From positions 7,440,001 through 7,504,000 of the forward strand of contig NC_071329.1 of NCBI RefSeq assembly GCF_010183535.1: a stretch of 64,000 bases of DNA, given 5' to 3'. Source of the stretch: Caenorhabditis remanei. Its lineage: Eukaryota > Nematoda > Chromadorea > Rhabditida > Rhabditidae. Of the stretch, positions 11,027 through 23,739 are shown in pieces. The translations under genes were made by a program, and so were the position numbers. Numbering within the stretch: the stretch's first letter is position 1; each line of letters opens with the position of its first letter. The notes beneath the pieces are model-generated. The model saw only the letters and a list, made by a program, of their open reading frames with translations. It had not been told where the DNA came from and did no database searches.

Positions 11027-12161
11027 TTATCCCATTCTTGACTTCGGTCCTCGACTGCTCAAAAGCATACTTCTCGTCGTCGCATTCTTCGCAGTTCCAC
11101 GTGCACGAATCGTCACTTCTCGAACTGCCGGTTTCAGAATATCAAATGAAATAATAAGTCTCTCATCGACAATCATCACCGCCGCATTGTTATCAAACTC
11201 TCCACAATATTTTGGTGCTGAGAAAATAGTGACGAGTCGTTTTTCGGCAAAGAACTCGTAGCCATCTTGAACAACTTGATGTCCTCTTGCAATCAAATCA
11301 ATATTCATCTTTTCAGTGAAATCCTTGACGACATCTGCTCCGAAAATGTACGAAACACCTCGAGAATTCTTCGCCCATCCCGACATATTACTCTCTGGAT
11401 CTGCCCAAAGGAGATCCATAGCAATTGATTTGTTTGGTGGATCGAATGGACGTTTGATCGAGCTCAACTGCTTCCAGGAATCCAATTGGGGACTCAGGCC
11501 ACCATGCATACAAAATATCCTTCCGGAGATCATTGCACACAATGGGAGACCATTGAAAAGGTCCTAAAATATCAATTTGACAATGAAAAGTAGATCAAAT
11601 CTTTACCTGGAAAGCATTGTACAACTGCAACGAATATCTTCTTTTACACTCATCATAAAATCCATAAGTTCGGTTGATTGAAGCACATTCATGGTTTCCA
11701 CGAAGAATGAAAAATGTGTTACGGTATTTGATTTTGTATGCCATGAGAAGACAGATGACTTCCAGTTGTTGACGTCCTCTGTCCACGTAGTCACCGAGGA
11801 AAAGATAATTTTGATCTGGAGGGAAATTGCACCGGTTGAAGATTCGGAGCAAGTCGACGTACTGGCCATGGATGTCTCCACAGACCTGGAATTAAGTAGG
11901 TCAACATTTCATTCTGAATCTAAATTCCAAGTCTTTTATATACCGCAATTGGTGCCTGCACTTCGACCATCGTAGCTTGTTCCAGAATAATCTGCGTGCA
12001 CATCTGGATGACGTCATCAATTTCTGCCTCCTTGATGCAATGAGTCAGTGAGGGATTCGCTGTGTCATTGACTAGAAATAATTCCGAAATCTTTTCGGTT
12101 TCTTTTCTCCAATTGGTCTACCTGATAACAGTCGATCGATGAAACTTGGGATGTTGGACAT
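11027..12161 (-). CDS. PP1-like serine/threonine protein phosphatase catalytic subunit
   Basis: Four exons (12161-12122, 12071-11944, 11885-11607, 11563-11027) give 327 aa, the usual PP1 catalytic length. The metallophosphatase motifs are complete: GDIHGQ, GDYVDRG and LRGNHE. The later metal and phosphate ligands are also present, in MHGGLSP and RGHQVV. The PP1 loop reads SAPKYCGEF, with lysine in place of the usual asparagine. Outside these blocks the sequence departs from the highly conserved PP1 core, as in the expanded, mostly male-germline PP1-like genes of nematodes such as the gsp-3/gsp-4 type. All catalytic residues I can check are kept, so it should be active. It converges on the Sre gene across the palindrome. 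The specific orthologue is not determined. Confidence 0.88.
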
Positions 12162-12413
12162 CACTTGATTTGGGGGAAGGTTAGTAGAGTGAGTAGAAAG
12201 ACGAGTAGATCGTTGGGTTAGTTGGTTACAGAATGAGCAGATTTCCAATGAATTCGAGCTTATATAGGCAAGAGGAAGATTAAAATTAGAGATAAGAAAA
12301 GAGAGGGTGCCACGTGGAAAATGGGGAGGGAGTTTTTAATAGAAAAACGAAAAAGGACAGGTCACGTTGGAATGCGTTTATGCATTTATATAGCAAGTCG
12401 CCAGTTTTCTGGC

Positions 12414-12842
12414 AAGGGAAGTCTTTGGAGACGCGGCTTTCAAACGATCTATAAATTTGGTTATAGGAATTTTTGACCACGAGGAATCCATTTCTGCAGT
12501 CAAAACCTGCTAAATGTATCAGCGATCCGAGCTATGAGCTCTAAAACTTTTCATATGGTCAAGCTTTTTCACATGGAATTCAAAATAAGCAAATAGTATA
12601 AGCAAGATATTCTCATTTTTGGAACGTACGAGCACAGGTAAACGGCTGGGGAACACATATGGAACCGCGCGGTGACGTATTTGCGGTGGATTTAAAATTT
12701 CTTGTGAAACAGCTTACCCATAGGAAAAGTTTGAGAGCTCATAACTCGGCTCGCAGAAAAATTTAGCAGGACTCCCCGTAGTCGAAAACACCTATAAAAA
12801 TTTATAGATCGTTTGAAAGCCGCGTCTCCAAAGACTTCCCTT
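12414..12842. mobile_element. Inverted-repeat element upstream of the PP1-like gene
   Basis: The left end starts AAGGGAAGTCTTTGGAGACG and the right end is its complement. The match runs inward through GCGGCTTTCAAACGATCTAT. A second paired block, containing TATGAGCTCT(A/C)AAACTTTTC, lies nearer the centre. The region holds no plausible protein. I could not define a target duplication. It occupies much of the spacer between the PP1-like gene and the coiled-coil gene. Confidence 0.6.
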
Positions 12843-13110
12843 TTGAGATCTCAACGTTGGAATCGCAAGCTCTTGTAAATACTCTATGAACATTGCACAA
12901 CCACTATTAAGATGCACTAATTGATAATAACAGATTCCGAGCAACGGAACAGATTTATGTCTCCGATCTCGTTATTAAAGCTTAACATGCAAAATTTAAA
13001 AAGAACAAAGAAGAGAGAACACTTTATTTTATGACTTGAATCACAAAAGTTCATGAGCCATTGAATGGGAGAGACGAATCAGACGAGTTATCGGAGTTAG
13101 CAAAGTGATA

Positions 13111-15065
13111 TCAAATTGGAGTCTCTCTGTTGTTGATCTGAAAATAAAACATCAATAGTTAAAACAAAATTTTAAAAAACCGTACACTCTCCACAAGAAT
13201 ATCTCTCTGACGTTGAAGAACATCGATACGTTGAACGAGAAGATTATGTTCAGAGCTCGGACAAGATTTGCGAACGACCACTCCTCGATTTGTCTGAAAA
13301 CTTAGGATTGATTTTTCCTAAAATCGTATTCAAAACTCACCATATCAATTACCTTTTCCTGGAGTGCCATCTTCTCAGTTTTCTCTGCCAAACACTTCTT
13401 TTCAGTCATCTTTCTGGAAATCTTCTCTTCTCTCAACGCGTCTTTAACTATTCTTTCCGCCGCCTTCACTTCCTTTTCATATTTCTTTCTTTTCTCTTTT
13501 TCCAACTTTACTGAATTTCTCAGTGATTCCAACTGTTCGTTCAGCTCGTCAATTTTCTTCTGTTGCTCCGCCATTTCCAGTTGCAACTTCTGATTTTCTT
13601 CACTCTTCTCAGCCAACATCTGAACTCCACGTTTCTTCAAGTTACTGTATTTTCTCTGCAACGTCATCATTTCATCGTCCTTCAGTTTTGATGATTGCTC
13701 GATTGCATTGAGTTTAACAGTAACAGAATCACAATTTGATGTCAACTCAGCGATTTTGAACGTATTCTTTTGTTCTTCATCTTGAAGCTTCACTTTCAAA
13801 TGGGAGATTTCTTCGTTTTGGATTTCTAACTTTTCAGAAATCTCTTTGATATTATGTTCCAGCGATTTCTGTTGAGCGTCAAGCTCATTGACTCTTTGTT
13901 TCTTATCTTCAACATCAATTTCCAATCTTTTCTTTTTCTTTTCCTCTTGCTCCAATTTCGTTGTCAACTCCTGAATATTATTCTGGAGAAGTTCTCGTTC
14001 GGACTCCATTTTGACCGATTCCACCTCTGCCAGCTTCACCGCGTTCCCATATTTCTCCAACTTCTCCTCATAAAACCCGTCCAAATGCTTCAGTTTCTCC
14101 GTCAGTTCTTGAATCTTTACTTCGAGACCATACCGTTCCATCTCCAACTCAGCAACTCTGGCGTTCTTCTCTTCTTCTTTTTTGTCCAACTCTTTTCTAT
14201 GCTTCTCTTCTTGTTCCACCTTCATCATCAACTCATCAACTACATTCTGAAGAACAATCTGATCCGAATCCCTCATTTCTTTCTCCTTCATTTCTTGTTC
14301 TAACTTCTTGACCAGCTCGTCATTCTTATTATACTCATCTTGCAATTTGTTTCTCCAGTCTTGGATTTCTAGTTCAAGAGTACTGTAATTTCGAGTAACT
14401 ATAGAAAAGCACTCTTCCTGTTGTTTCATTTTATTCTTCCATTCTTCTTTCTCTTTCTCTTTTTGACTCAACTTCTCTTTGAGGTCTTTAATCACCTCCG
14501 CAAGAGCATCTATTTCAGATTTCAGTCCGACTGTTTCCACTTCTGCCTTCTCCATTTCCCCTCTGTTTTTCTCCACCAGCTCCTCATTTTTCTTCTCCTC
14601 TTGCTCTAACTTCTTCAACAATTCCTTCATTTCTTTTTGAATCAATTCAAGTTCTGGATCCGATCCGTTCTTCTCCTTAGCCAACTCCGCCAACATCTCT
14701 TTATTATTCTTTTTCAACTCCTCATATTCAGACTTTAACTTCGAAATTTCCCCATTCTTCTTATCATCAGCCTCCTTCTTCTCCTCAATCTTCTCCATGA
14801 CAGTTTTCAACTGAACTTTCATTGTATTACACGTTGTAACCAGATCTTCGTACACATTTTTGTCAACCACTATCGTCGTTTCCCTGCTTTGTAACGTGTC
14901 GTTATTGTCGACTTCACTGGAAATGTACGACTGTTCCAGGTTGAATGACCTACAAAACAACAAAGATTTAAAGTTTTTCTTTACTGAATAAACTCACCAT
15001 TCGTCTTCAAACTCGAATAAGCCAGTGGGTGCACTCTGTTGCTTTGGTGGTTGATTATTTGACAT
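13111..15065 (-). CDS. Long coiled-coil protein of unknown function
   Basis: Four exons (15065-14998, 14949-13341, 13293-13186, 13137-13111) splice in phase to 603 aa. After about 50 residues of non-helical N-terminus (MSNNQPPKQQ..., with an acidic FEFEDEW patch) the protein is almost one continuous Glu/Lys-rich coiled coil to about residue 550. It has heptad-like Leu/Val spacing and recurring ELxxKLEQEEKK-type blocks that hint at internal duplication. The last exons encode a short basic, non-coiled tail ending ETPI. No enzymatic or motor domain is visible. A structural, tethering or centrosomal role is possible but is inference only. The last coding exon is only 27 bp. Confidence 0.75.
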
Positions 15066-18000
15066 TTTCGTTCAAAACTTTTATAAGTATCAGGAAAATG
15101 AGAGTAATGAATGGAAAATTTGTTTTTGTGAACTTAAAAAGTACTAGACACTAGTACACGTGGAAACTAACTCAATTTTCATGTGTGTAAACTCGGAAGC
15201 ATTTTGCTGTTTTATCTGCTAGACTTGTACCAGAATCCCAGTTTCATGAAGTGTGACAGCCATCTCTGAGCCGTTCGAATGACAACACGTGCTTGCTAAT
15301 ATTGTAACACGAGTCAGATGATTCAGTAAATACTTGTGTTGTTTGCAGACAAACCAACTGAACATACAAAAATACAAATTGAGAGGAACAGTGGTCAGTG
15401 GAGACTTGAATGATGATGACTCATGTGTTCTTCATATTTCTCATTTTACAGTAATACCGTAACCTCGGTAGCTGTCTAAAATCAGAAGCTTCTGATTGGG
15501 AAATGATAACAGAAGTTCTTATGGAGAAAGTTTTTGTGAATGCGGTTCTCGTTCAAATCGTTTTGATTCGGGAAGTCATGAACTGGGTGTTGGAAGAACA
15601 AACGAATTTCTAGTAAATTCAATTTTCGATCAAAAAATGAACTTGACACTGGAACCCATGCATTTCCCCATTCCAATCAACCCATCCCTTCAACTGTCTT
15701 CTTTCAAAACATTATGGTTTCTCTGACACTTTTTGGAGGGGTGAAGATACACTTGACACGAAATGACGTCTCCCTCCGTTTTACCTTGATCCTCCTCCTT
15801 CCTTTATTTTCCTCACTTTCCTCACCTCCCCCCGTTAACCCTTTCGTATGTGTATGGTGTTTGGCAGTCTCATCAAGGTCAACCTGAGACATCATGCACC
15901 GCCTGTTTTCTCTTCCTGTAGTCAACAAGACATGAAGAAAGAAGGAGGAGAAGACACCTGCTCCATAATTACCTTTGAATCGATTTGCTTCACTTCGAGA
16001 AGCTTCTTTTAAAAAAAGAATTTCCTTTAAAATTCAAGATTCGGTATCTGAGATTCATGGTGGCCGCACTTTTTTGAATTGGACTTCTCAGCCATAGTAT
16101 TTTCTTCAATACGTCTTTCCTGAATCAGAGCTACTCGCTTCAGAAATGCCGAGATTTTGAGGCGTTACAGACCAGTATGGTTCTAATACTGACATCTTCC
16201 GTCTCAATTCTTATACTGGTATTTATGGTTTTAATTGAAGTCGGTTTTAGCTTTTCGGTCCTAAAACATCATCATCTGCTTTTGAAATACTCAAAATTCC
16301 CATTTTGCTACAAACATTATATTTAGACCTGCTTTCAGTAACTGTATGAATAATACTGTACACTTATTTTTGTTATTCCCACCACAATTCTCTTTTTTTC
16401 TAATTTTCGTACAGTATTTAGTATATGGACAGGCACATTCAGTATAGAATGACACACCCCCAACCACGAAATCATTTTTTCGTTTTTTTCGGCGACCAAA
16501 GCTAACAAAGAAATTGGGAGAGAGAGAGTGGGGGAGAAGAAATGCTTGTTTGGTTGAAAATATTCACACATATTGGTGAGAGTAAGCCGTACTTGATATG
16601 GGAATTTCTCTCCTCACCGCATCAACTAAACTGTCTCCTCGTTTCCCTTTTCTTCAAAGTCCAAAACCGCCGATTTGTTTGTGTATTGAGAGGGAAAAGA
16701 GCATTTCGGCGCATAATGCATATCCAAATATTTGGGGATTCCTTGACATTAATTGAGTATATCACCTCCTACGTCGTTCCGCAAAGAGACCGAAACCTTC
16801 TGATATCGGGCCAATACTTCAGATCTCTTTACGATTTTTGTATATGTTTTGGTTACAACTTTACACTTTTTGGGCTTGTTAATTCTATATTTTCAAATGT
16901 GGATTATCACTGTATTTCAAGAACTGAAGCACTTGATCCTCGGAGCCAATTGTTAGAAAAATTGTGGTTTCATAAAATTTCATTTCGATTTGTTCAATTT
17001 TAAAACTCGCAATCTTCGAAATTTCTTAAATCCTGACTTCCGGGAACTACATTGGATTTGAAACTTTTCAAGAATTATAATGATTAAAAATTTTGGGTTT
17101 GAAAAACCCCGAAAACTGAAGTTTCCTTTTGAAAATATTATCTTGAATATTTTGGAAGCTAGAAATTTAAATTCCAGTTGTCAACAACTACCTCTAACTT
17201 TGAGAAAACTGAAAATTATTATTTTTGTTCATTTCTAGAAATTGCTTTTGAAACTAAATGTCTGGTTTCGCACTTTTTGGTATTCAAAATGTTTCAGACG
17301 TACTCGAGATTTCAGTTTAAGTAAAATCTCTTCAAAGTTTCCGACCTCCCATTCTGATATTTTCCAACATTCTTGACTATTCCAATTCTAGAAACTCTTC
17401 ATAACTATCCTATAGTTTTGAAAAGTTCCAATAATTCGCATCCTCTCCCTCTTTCTCTCTCTATCTGAATCTCTTTTTCTTTCTGTACCATATCCTTTTT
17501 CCACTAATTGTTCCTACCCACTTTCTCTTCCTTTTTTCTTCCTGTGATTCACACTCCCTCTCTCTTCTTTTCTTCTTTTTCCTCTGTTCCTGATTTCCCA
17601 AAAAAAAACCGTCTCCTCTCTTGATTTCAAAATAACTCTTCTCATTTTTTATGTCTTCTCCTTTTCCTCTCAAAATGTGGCCAGACCACCATAATCCGAC
17701 GCGTCAACAAGACGAAAAAACGATTGAAATATTCGGTATTCCGACACGGACGGAGAGAAAGGACAGTGAGATCAAAATGGAATACCAAATGGAAAGAAAA
17801 TACATTTGGGAAAACAAAAAGAGACTGTTTTGACCAAAGAGAGAGACATTTCCTTTTTCAAATTGTTTTTTAAAAACTTTTTTTCGAAAATAGTTGCAAA
17901 ATCTTACCATGTATCTAAAAATAATCCGAATTTGTTCCCTAGTCTTCCATTTTCTTGAATTCAGTTTTCCAATCGAATTCAAAAAAGACAATTCTCAACC

Positions 18001-21000
18001 AACTTTTCGGCCACACACTCGGAACACTCGACCCAATTTTTCCTGAAACTTTTAGAAAAAATGGTGCTAATTAACATTGAATTCTGTGTGGTCAATTTAG
18101 TTGAGAAGGTTTACTGTCGATATCAAGTACCTGTCAAGATTATGATTTTGAAAAATCTAGATTAGAACCGGGGGAGGAGCAGAAACTTTCGACTTTATAT
18201 CATTCGGATTTGTCCCAAAGTGGTTATTCTGGGTTACTGTATTAATAGATTATTAAATTCTGACAATGTCAACTAAACTTCCCATTCCCACATTTTTCCT
18301 TATCCGTCCAAATCTCAGATAGAATTTTTGAACAACTTCATAGATTTGTACCTAATTAGATGACTACCCAGAAAAGGATCTAAACTTTCCAAAATACTTC
18401 ATAACCAGTTAGATGAAGCTATATAATCTAATTAATGAGATCTTGACCCAGAAGGGTCAAGACCAACAATTTTCTTGTTTTACCCGAGAAGAAGGTTGTC
18501 ATCTCATTTCCCAATTTATTCCACCACCAGAACCCAAAAAAATAGGGCACTTAAATACTACATAGCCGTGCGATTGAAATCATGTGTAGAGGTTCTCGAA
18601 AACATGCGCGCGCGCATCTCTTTCTCTCCCGCATCCTGAAGGGTCGGATTGTATTGTCTCTGTAGGAGAGGGTGTCTTCTCAGGGTCATCGGTCAAAGTT
18701 TGGATGAAGATTTTGAGGAATAGAGCGAATTTGCATTGAATTCTCTTTGTGAATTATTTATCACAGCTTTTGAGTTTGCGATTTACAGTACCAGAAGGTT
18801 CTTTTGAAAACTAGTTTTACTATTTTGTAAACAGTGAGTCATGATTGTTTTGTTGTGGTCAGATTTATGTTGTTTTCAAAAAAAAAGAAAGAGTTTCGAA
18901 ATTATAAACATTTTCCATTTTTGAAAATTGAAATACTGTATTTCTTGATTGTTTTGAGTGAATCATTTTCATCTGATAGTTGAAATAGTAATTGCAAGAA
19001 TTGAACAAGATCAGCTCTTTCAGCCATCCAGGGTTTTCAGATATTTTGTGAACATTACAGTTAAGACCCAAGCTTCAGAACTTTAGGTCATTCTTAACTT
19101 TCATTTTCAAAACTTTTCATAGAGTAATTTGTTTCCAGGAGCAACCAGGCAATTTTACTAATGAAACTGGTGTCAAAGGTGGAATAGATAGTTTCTTGTG
19201 TTGATCCAGTCTAACTTTTCTTTTTTTAGATGCCAATTTTTTGATACGGAGTTATATCTCCCTGAACAGTCCAACCAATCTCATCATCTTATTCCGAAAT
19301 TTGTGAAAATGGAAAAGATTTACTCAATAAGGTTTATAAAAAAGTTGCCAACTACAAATATAAATCTAGAATCCTGATAGAACTGAAGTTTTTTGAAATC
19401 TCTTGAAATCAACGAAGTAGAAATTTTGACTCTTAAGTTACCACCTCGTAATCTGGTCAGTTGAGACTTTAGAAGTTTCCCGAAAATGAGATTTTTCAGA
19501 GTTTAAATAGTCCAACGCGACTCCAAATATGTTCCATTGTGTTTCCCTTCCTCTGTTTGATGCTCATCATTTGTTTTTTCTCAATTTCCCTCTTCCAAAT
19601 AGACTGTTTTTCATCCTTCCTGTCCATCTTCTCCGGGTAACCGATGCGTCCAGAACTCCCCTTCTATCTCACTCTCTTTCATTCAACTCAACCTGAAAAA
19701 GAGTGCACCGAACATTTGAGACGCCGATACCCGCGTCGTCCCCGCACACTTTCCATCATCAAATAAAAACGCGTTTTATTGTGCATTTTGATGTCCGCGC
19801 AGCACCGGCCATACCTCTACAGCAGCGAGACGCAACGGCCTCCGGATCGAATACTTCTTCTCTTTCTCTCTCTTTATGTCTCATGGTTTCTCGTATACCT
19901 ATAGAGGTGTTGCGTGTTGGAAGAGAGACCGGATATCTGTCACTTTTTTGGGAAAGATATCCGAATTTCCCGATTTCACGTGTGGTTACGTGGAATCGTA
20001 GGAGGGAAGTCAATCATTTCGAATGGTTAAGATGATCTAACACTTTTTGGTTTTTGGTTTCACTTTTGATGTTACGTTGAGGTTATGTTCAGTGAGCTCT
20101 TTCTAAATGTGCTTTACTAAAATCCGTCTGTCAATTCAATGGTAAGACATACCGTACTACCTATATTACATCGGAACCCTTCTAAGATGTCTAAATGAAG
20201 CTCTAGATATTCTTTCTGAAATTTGTATCCTGCTGATATGATCCGTTTCAGCAGCTTTCGGAAATCAGTTGAGCCTTATTATTGCTGAGAAACTGAGAAT
20301 TTTACTATTAAAAAAGATAAGATATGGGAAATCCATCACTATCCTGTTTGTCCGGATGTCACCTCGCTTGGCTCAAGTACTGATTTTTTCTGAATAACCG
20401 AGTTTTCCCGATGCTTCCGAATACTTTAATTTTTCAAGATTTCAAGAATCTATTCAATTTTTAAAAACTTTCAGAAGACATTCAGAAACTTGTCCTGAAT
20501 CTGTTTGCACTTCTGTTTGTCCGAATGTCCAATTCTGAAATCTGTTTGAAATTGTATGATGACACATTTGTTTGAACATCGCCTACCGAATTCTTCAAAT
20601 TCTGACACATCTCCTGAATTTTCCAACATTTTTTCCCTCATCAAATATCTCCACCCCTTTCCAACTTCACACCTCTCGTTCCTTCCTTATTTCAATGTAT
20701 TTGTATTCAAATTTCAACCAAAATTCCTTTCGATTTTCCACTCTGATAAACTGCCGATCCTATTCTTCCCTCTTTTCCTTTTGTGTCATCTCCATTCGAT
20801 CCGCTGATTCTTCGTTCAGATAGTAGTGGAATTTTTGACTCGATATTTCTTTATTGCAGACGAAAAATGTTTCATTTTTCTGAGGAAAAAGATTTTTGGG
20901 TTTTGAACTTTGAGGTTTCTGAAATTCACTCTGACGTGCCATCGGCGCTTTTGAATCTCTGTCAATCTGTTCCTCCTTACTTTTCCAAATTTCAGATTCT

Positions 21001-23739
21001 TTTTACAAGCCTGAACCCTTCGAAGACATTCTTCTAAACAACGTATTACACAACAATGAAATTAGACACAGTATGTATATATATGCATCTCTCCCTTATA
21101 ATTCTCCCATAAAAAGTTCGTCGCGCATGTTCGATTTTCTCTTCCTCTCTCCATCTCTTTTTCTCATTTCAACCGGATCGATGACATCATGTCCAAATAG
21201 AAAATGAGACAATGTATCATGTTTCTTTATGCCATTTGTATTGCTTAAATGCCGTACATACAGTTTTCTCTTTTAGTTTTCAACATCGCGTTTTCGTTTA
21301 TGGTAGTAATCCAATTAACGAGACACACACAGCGAGAGAGATACCACTCTTTATGTGTTTATTAACTTACACTTCTTTCGGAATTCACAGAGAGAAAGAG
21401 GTATTACTTTCACTTTTGAGATCATCCGAGTGGTTTGATGTGTCGTTTAATCCATTCGGAGGGTGTTCACACAATAGTTTTTGGTGTTCGATAATACCCT
21501 CAAATATATTTTGTTTTCAACTATTTTTTTTTCAATATTTCCAGTCTTAAAGATTACTGTAAACTGTCTGGTCAAAAGAATACAATAGTATTAGCTGTCC
21601 AAACTGAAACCTACAATCAAAACAGATGATTCAAGAGATTACTGTAGCTTATAACTTCTAGAAGTAGTAGGTTGGTTTACTGTAACTTTATTGTGCAAAT
21701 CAAATGTGGGCATGGCTTCCGATTTGTTTGTACATAGCTCTCGAGTTTTCACTAGATTTATTTCAAACTCTTCTTGATCTACAATCATAATTCATTTCAT
21801 TTCAAAACACCTGGATATACATTTCCTCCTGGTTTCTCTGTAGTAGACCATCCCCTTTTCTCAAAAGCTAGCAGGCCCCAAAGGCCTTTCCTCGCAAAGT
21901 TAGCACTGCGTTTCAGCATTTCGTACTGTTACTAAGCGAAATTGTTGATGTTGAGCCAAATATCTGAGTAGAAAATTTGTTTTATAGATTGAAAAGTTGG
22001 TACCTCCGAAATTGTCAGCAAGGTTTCTCTATATATTTCAGTATGTTTGATATTGAGAGATCTCTGTCGTCGTGAATGTTCGATTCCTACAGGAAAATCT
22101 GTTCTATTCCAATACACTCCATTTGATACTGTATTTAGCCGATATCATGATGACTCGTTCCTACGTAATATCCGAATGTTGCATGTTTGCTTCTTTTCTG
22201 ATCATCAATCATGAATACCTCTTTCTTTTCATCTTCTCCTTTTCCTCCACTTGATTTCTTTTATTTCCCTTCCAAATGTTCTTCATGAAGCAGATCATGT
22301 TCTTCTTCTCCTTCTTCTAGATATGGTCAATTTCAATTTGTTCTCCTCTTCCCTCTCTTTCTACGGAAATATATATATTCGATCATTCGAAACATGACTA
22401 CACACCTGCCTAATACGTCTCCCCTCTCACCAATTATTATGTCGCATACTCGCCCTCCTATCCAACTAATTGTGCCCTCTCTCTCTTCATTTCATCTGAC
22501 TCCTTTCCGGTTTTTCAATCGGAAAAAGAGCGAAGGCAACCTCATCCTGGAAGCAGAGAGAGAGAGAGAAAGAAGCTTCTTTTATTCGTTTTACAGACAA
22601 ACATTTTCTTTACTTTTGACATTTCAACCTTTTTCTGTGCTTAAGGGGAGAGATGGGACCGTTTTTGAAACAACTTGTATTCGGATTTGAGTGTTGTGGA
22701 AGATATTAAAGTGCTGGTGAGAATCAAAACCATCCGTTTCAAAAATGTCGAAATTGGCACAATTAAATAAAAAATGGCTCTTACCAGATTCTTCGGAAAA
22801 TACCACTAATTCTGACTTCCTGTCATTTATAGGATCTAGTATTCTGAATCAAGCCATTCTATTCAGAATACTGTTCGTTATTTGAAATTTTCAAGACAAA
22901 TGGCATGGTTGGATCTGAATCCGTTAGGTATTCTAAAAGTGAACTCCGAGTCAGCCGATATCGAATTTCTACAGTTTCCCATACCTCCATTCGATGTTGA
23001 TTAAAGGAACATGTAAATCTACTTTTTTCTTTGTTTCCACGTTTTCCAGACTTGTTAGACTGAAATTCTTTCGGAAAATCCCTGAAAATTTTTCTTTCGG
23101 AAAATCCCTCACATTTTGGATCCAAAACCAGAATATTTCATTGCAAAAAAACCTATTTCTGGAAAACAAAGAAGTTTTCCTCTTGTCCATTTTATGACTT
23201 TGTTTTTGATTCCGATTCTCGAATTTTCACTTTTGGTTTCTGAAATCATTTTGATGGTTTCTGGAATTGAACAATCAAATTTCAGCCCTACCCCATAAGC
23301 CCCTTTCCCATCTGTTGTTCTGTACACTTTTATAGTTTTCATGCCACATTTGAACCCATTAAACCGTCTGCCGTGAATACGAATATCGTGAAGAATAGGG
23401 AAAACGGTTGTCATTTTGATATGAATTCGTCGTATTCATTTCTTCTATTCAACCCCCCACCGAGAGGTGTTTCTTCTTCTCACTTTTGACCTTTTCCGAA
23501 ATTCCTATATTTATATGAAATGATGATGATGACTCATCTCTCACGAATATTATGCAAACATTTGATTTTCCTCTCTTTTTCTCCTTTTATGTTCATCTAT
23601 TTCAAACTTCTTCACTATTTTCGAAATTCGACTCATTCATTCACCAATGAACACCTTTTTTCAGATATCAAAAAGGAGACAGAGAATTGAATAACGATCG
23701 AGGAGAAAACGGTTTGGTCATTCACTTGACAAAAGAGGA
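15066..23739. other. 8.7-kb gene-poor region upstream of ltd-1
   Basis: I find no supportable protein gene. There are pyrimidine-rich tracts (about 17420-17640), an alternating GCGCGCGC run near 18605, a GA microsatellite near 22555-22570, and a relatively GC-rich, promoter-like patch at about 19690-19940. No miRNA, tRNA or SL RNA was recognised. Such a long spacer is unusual for this gene density. It could hold distal regulatory elements for ltd-1 or an unrecognised non-coding gene. Confidence 0.5.

Noticed and set aside
16542..17003. 153-codon plus-strand ORF starting with ATG
   Set aside because: No recognisable domain, no convincing splice partners and AT-rich codon use. Probably chance, though I cannot exclude a lone exon.
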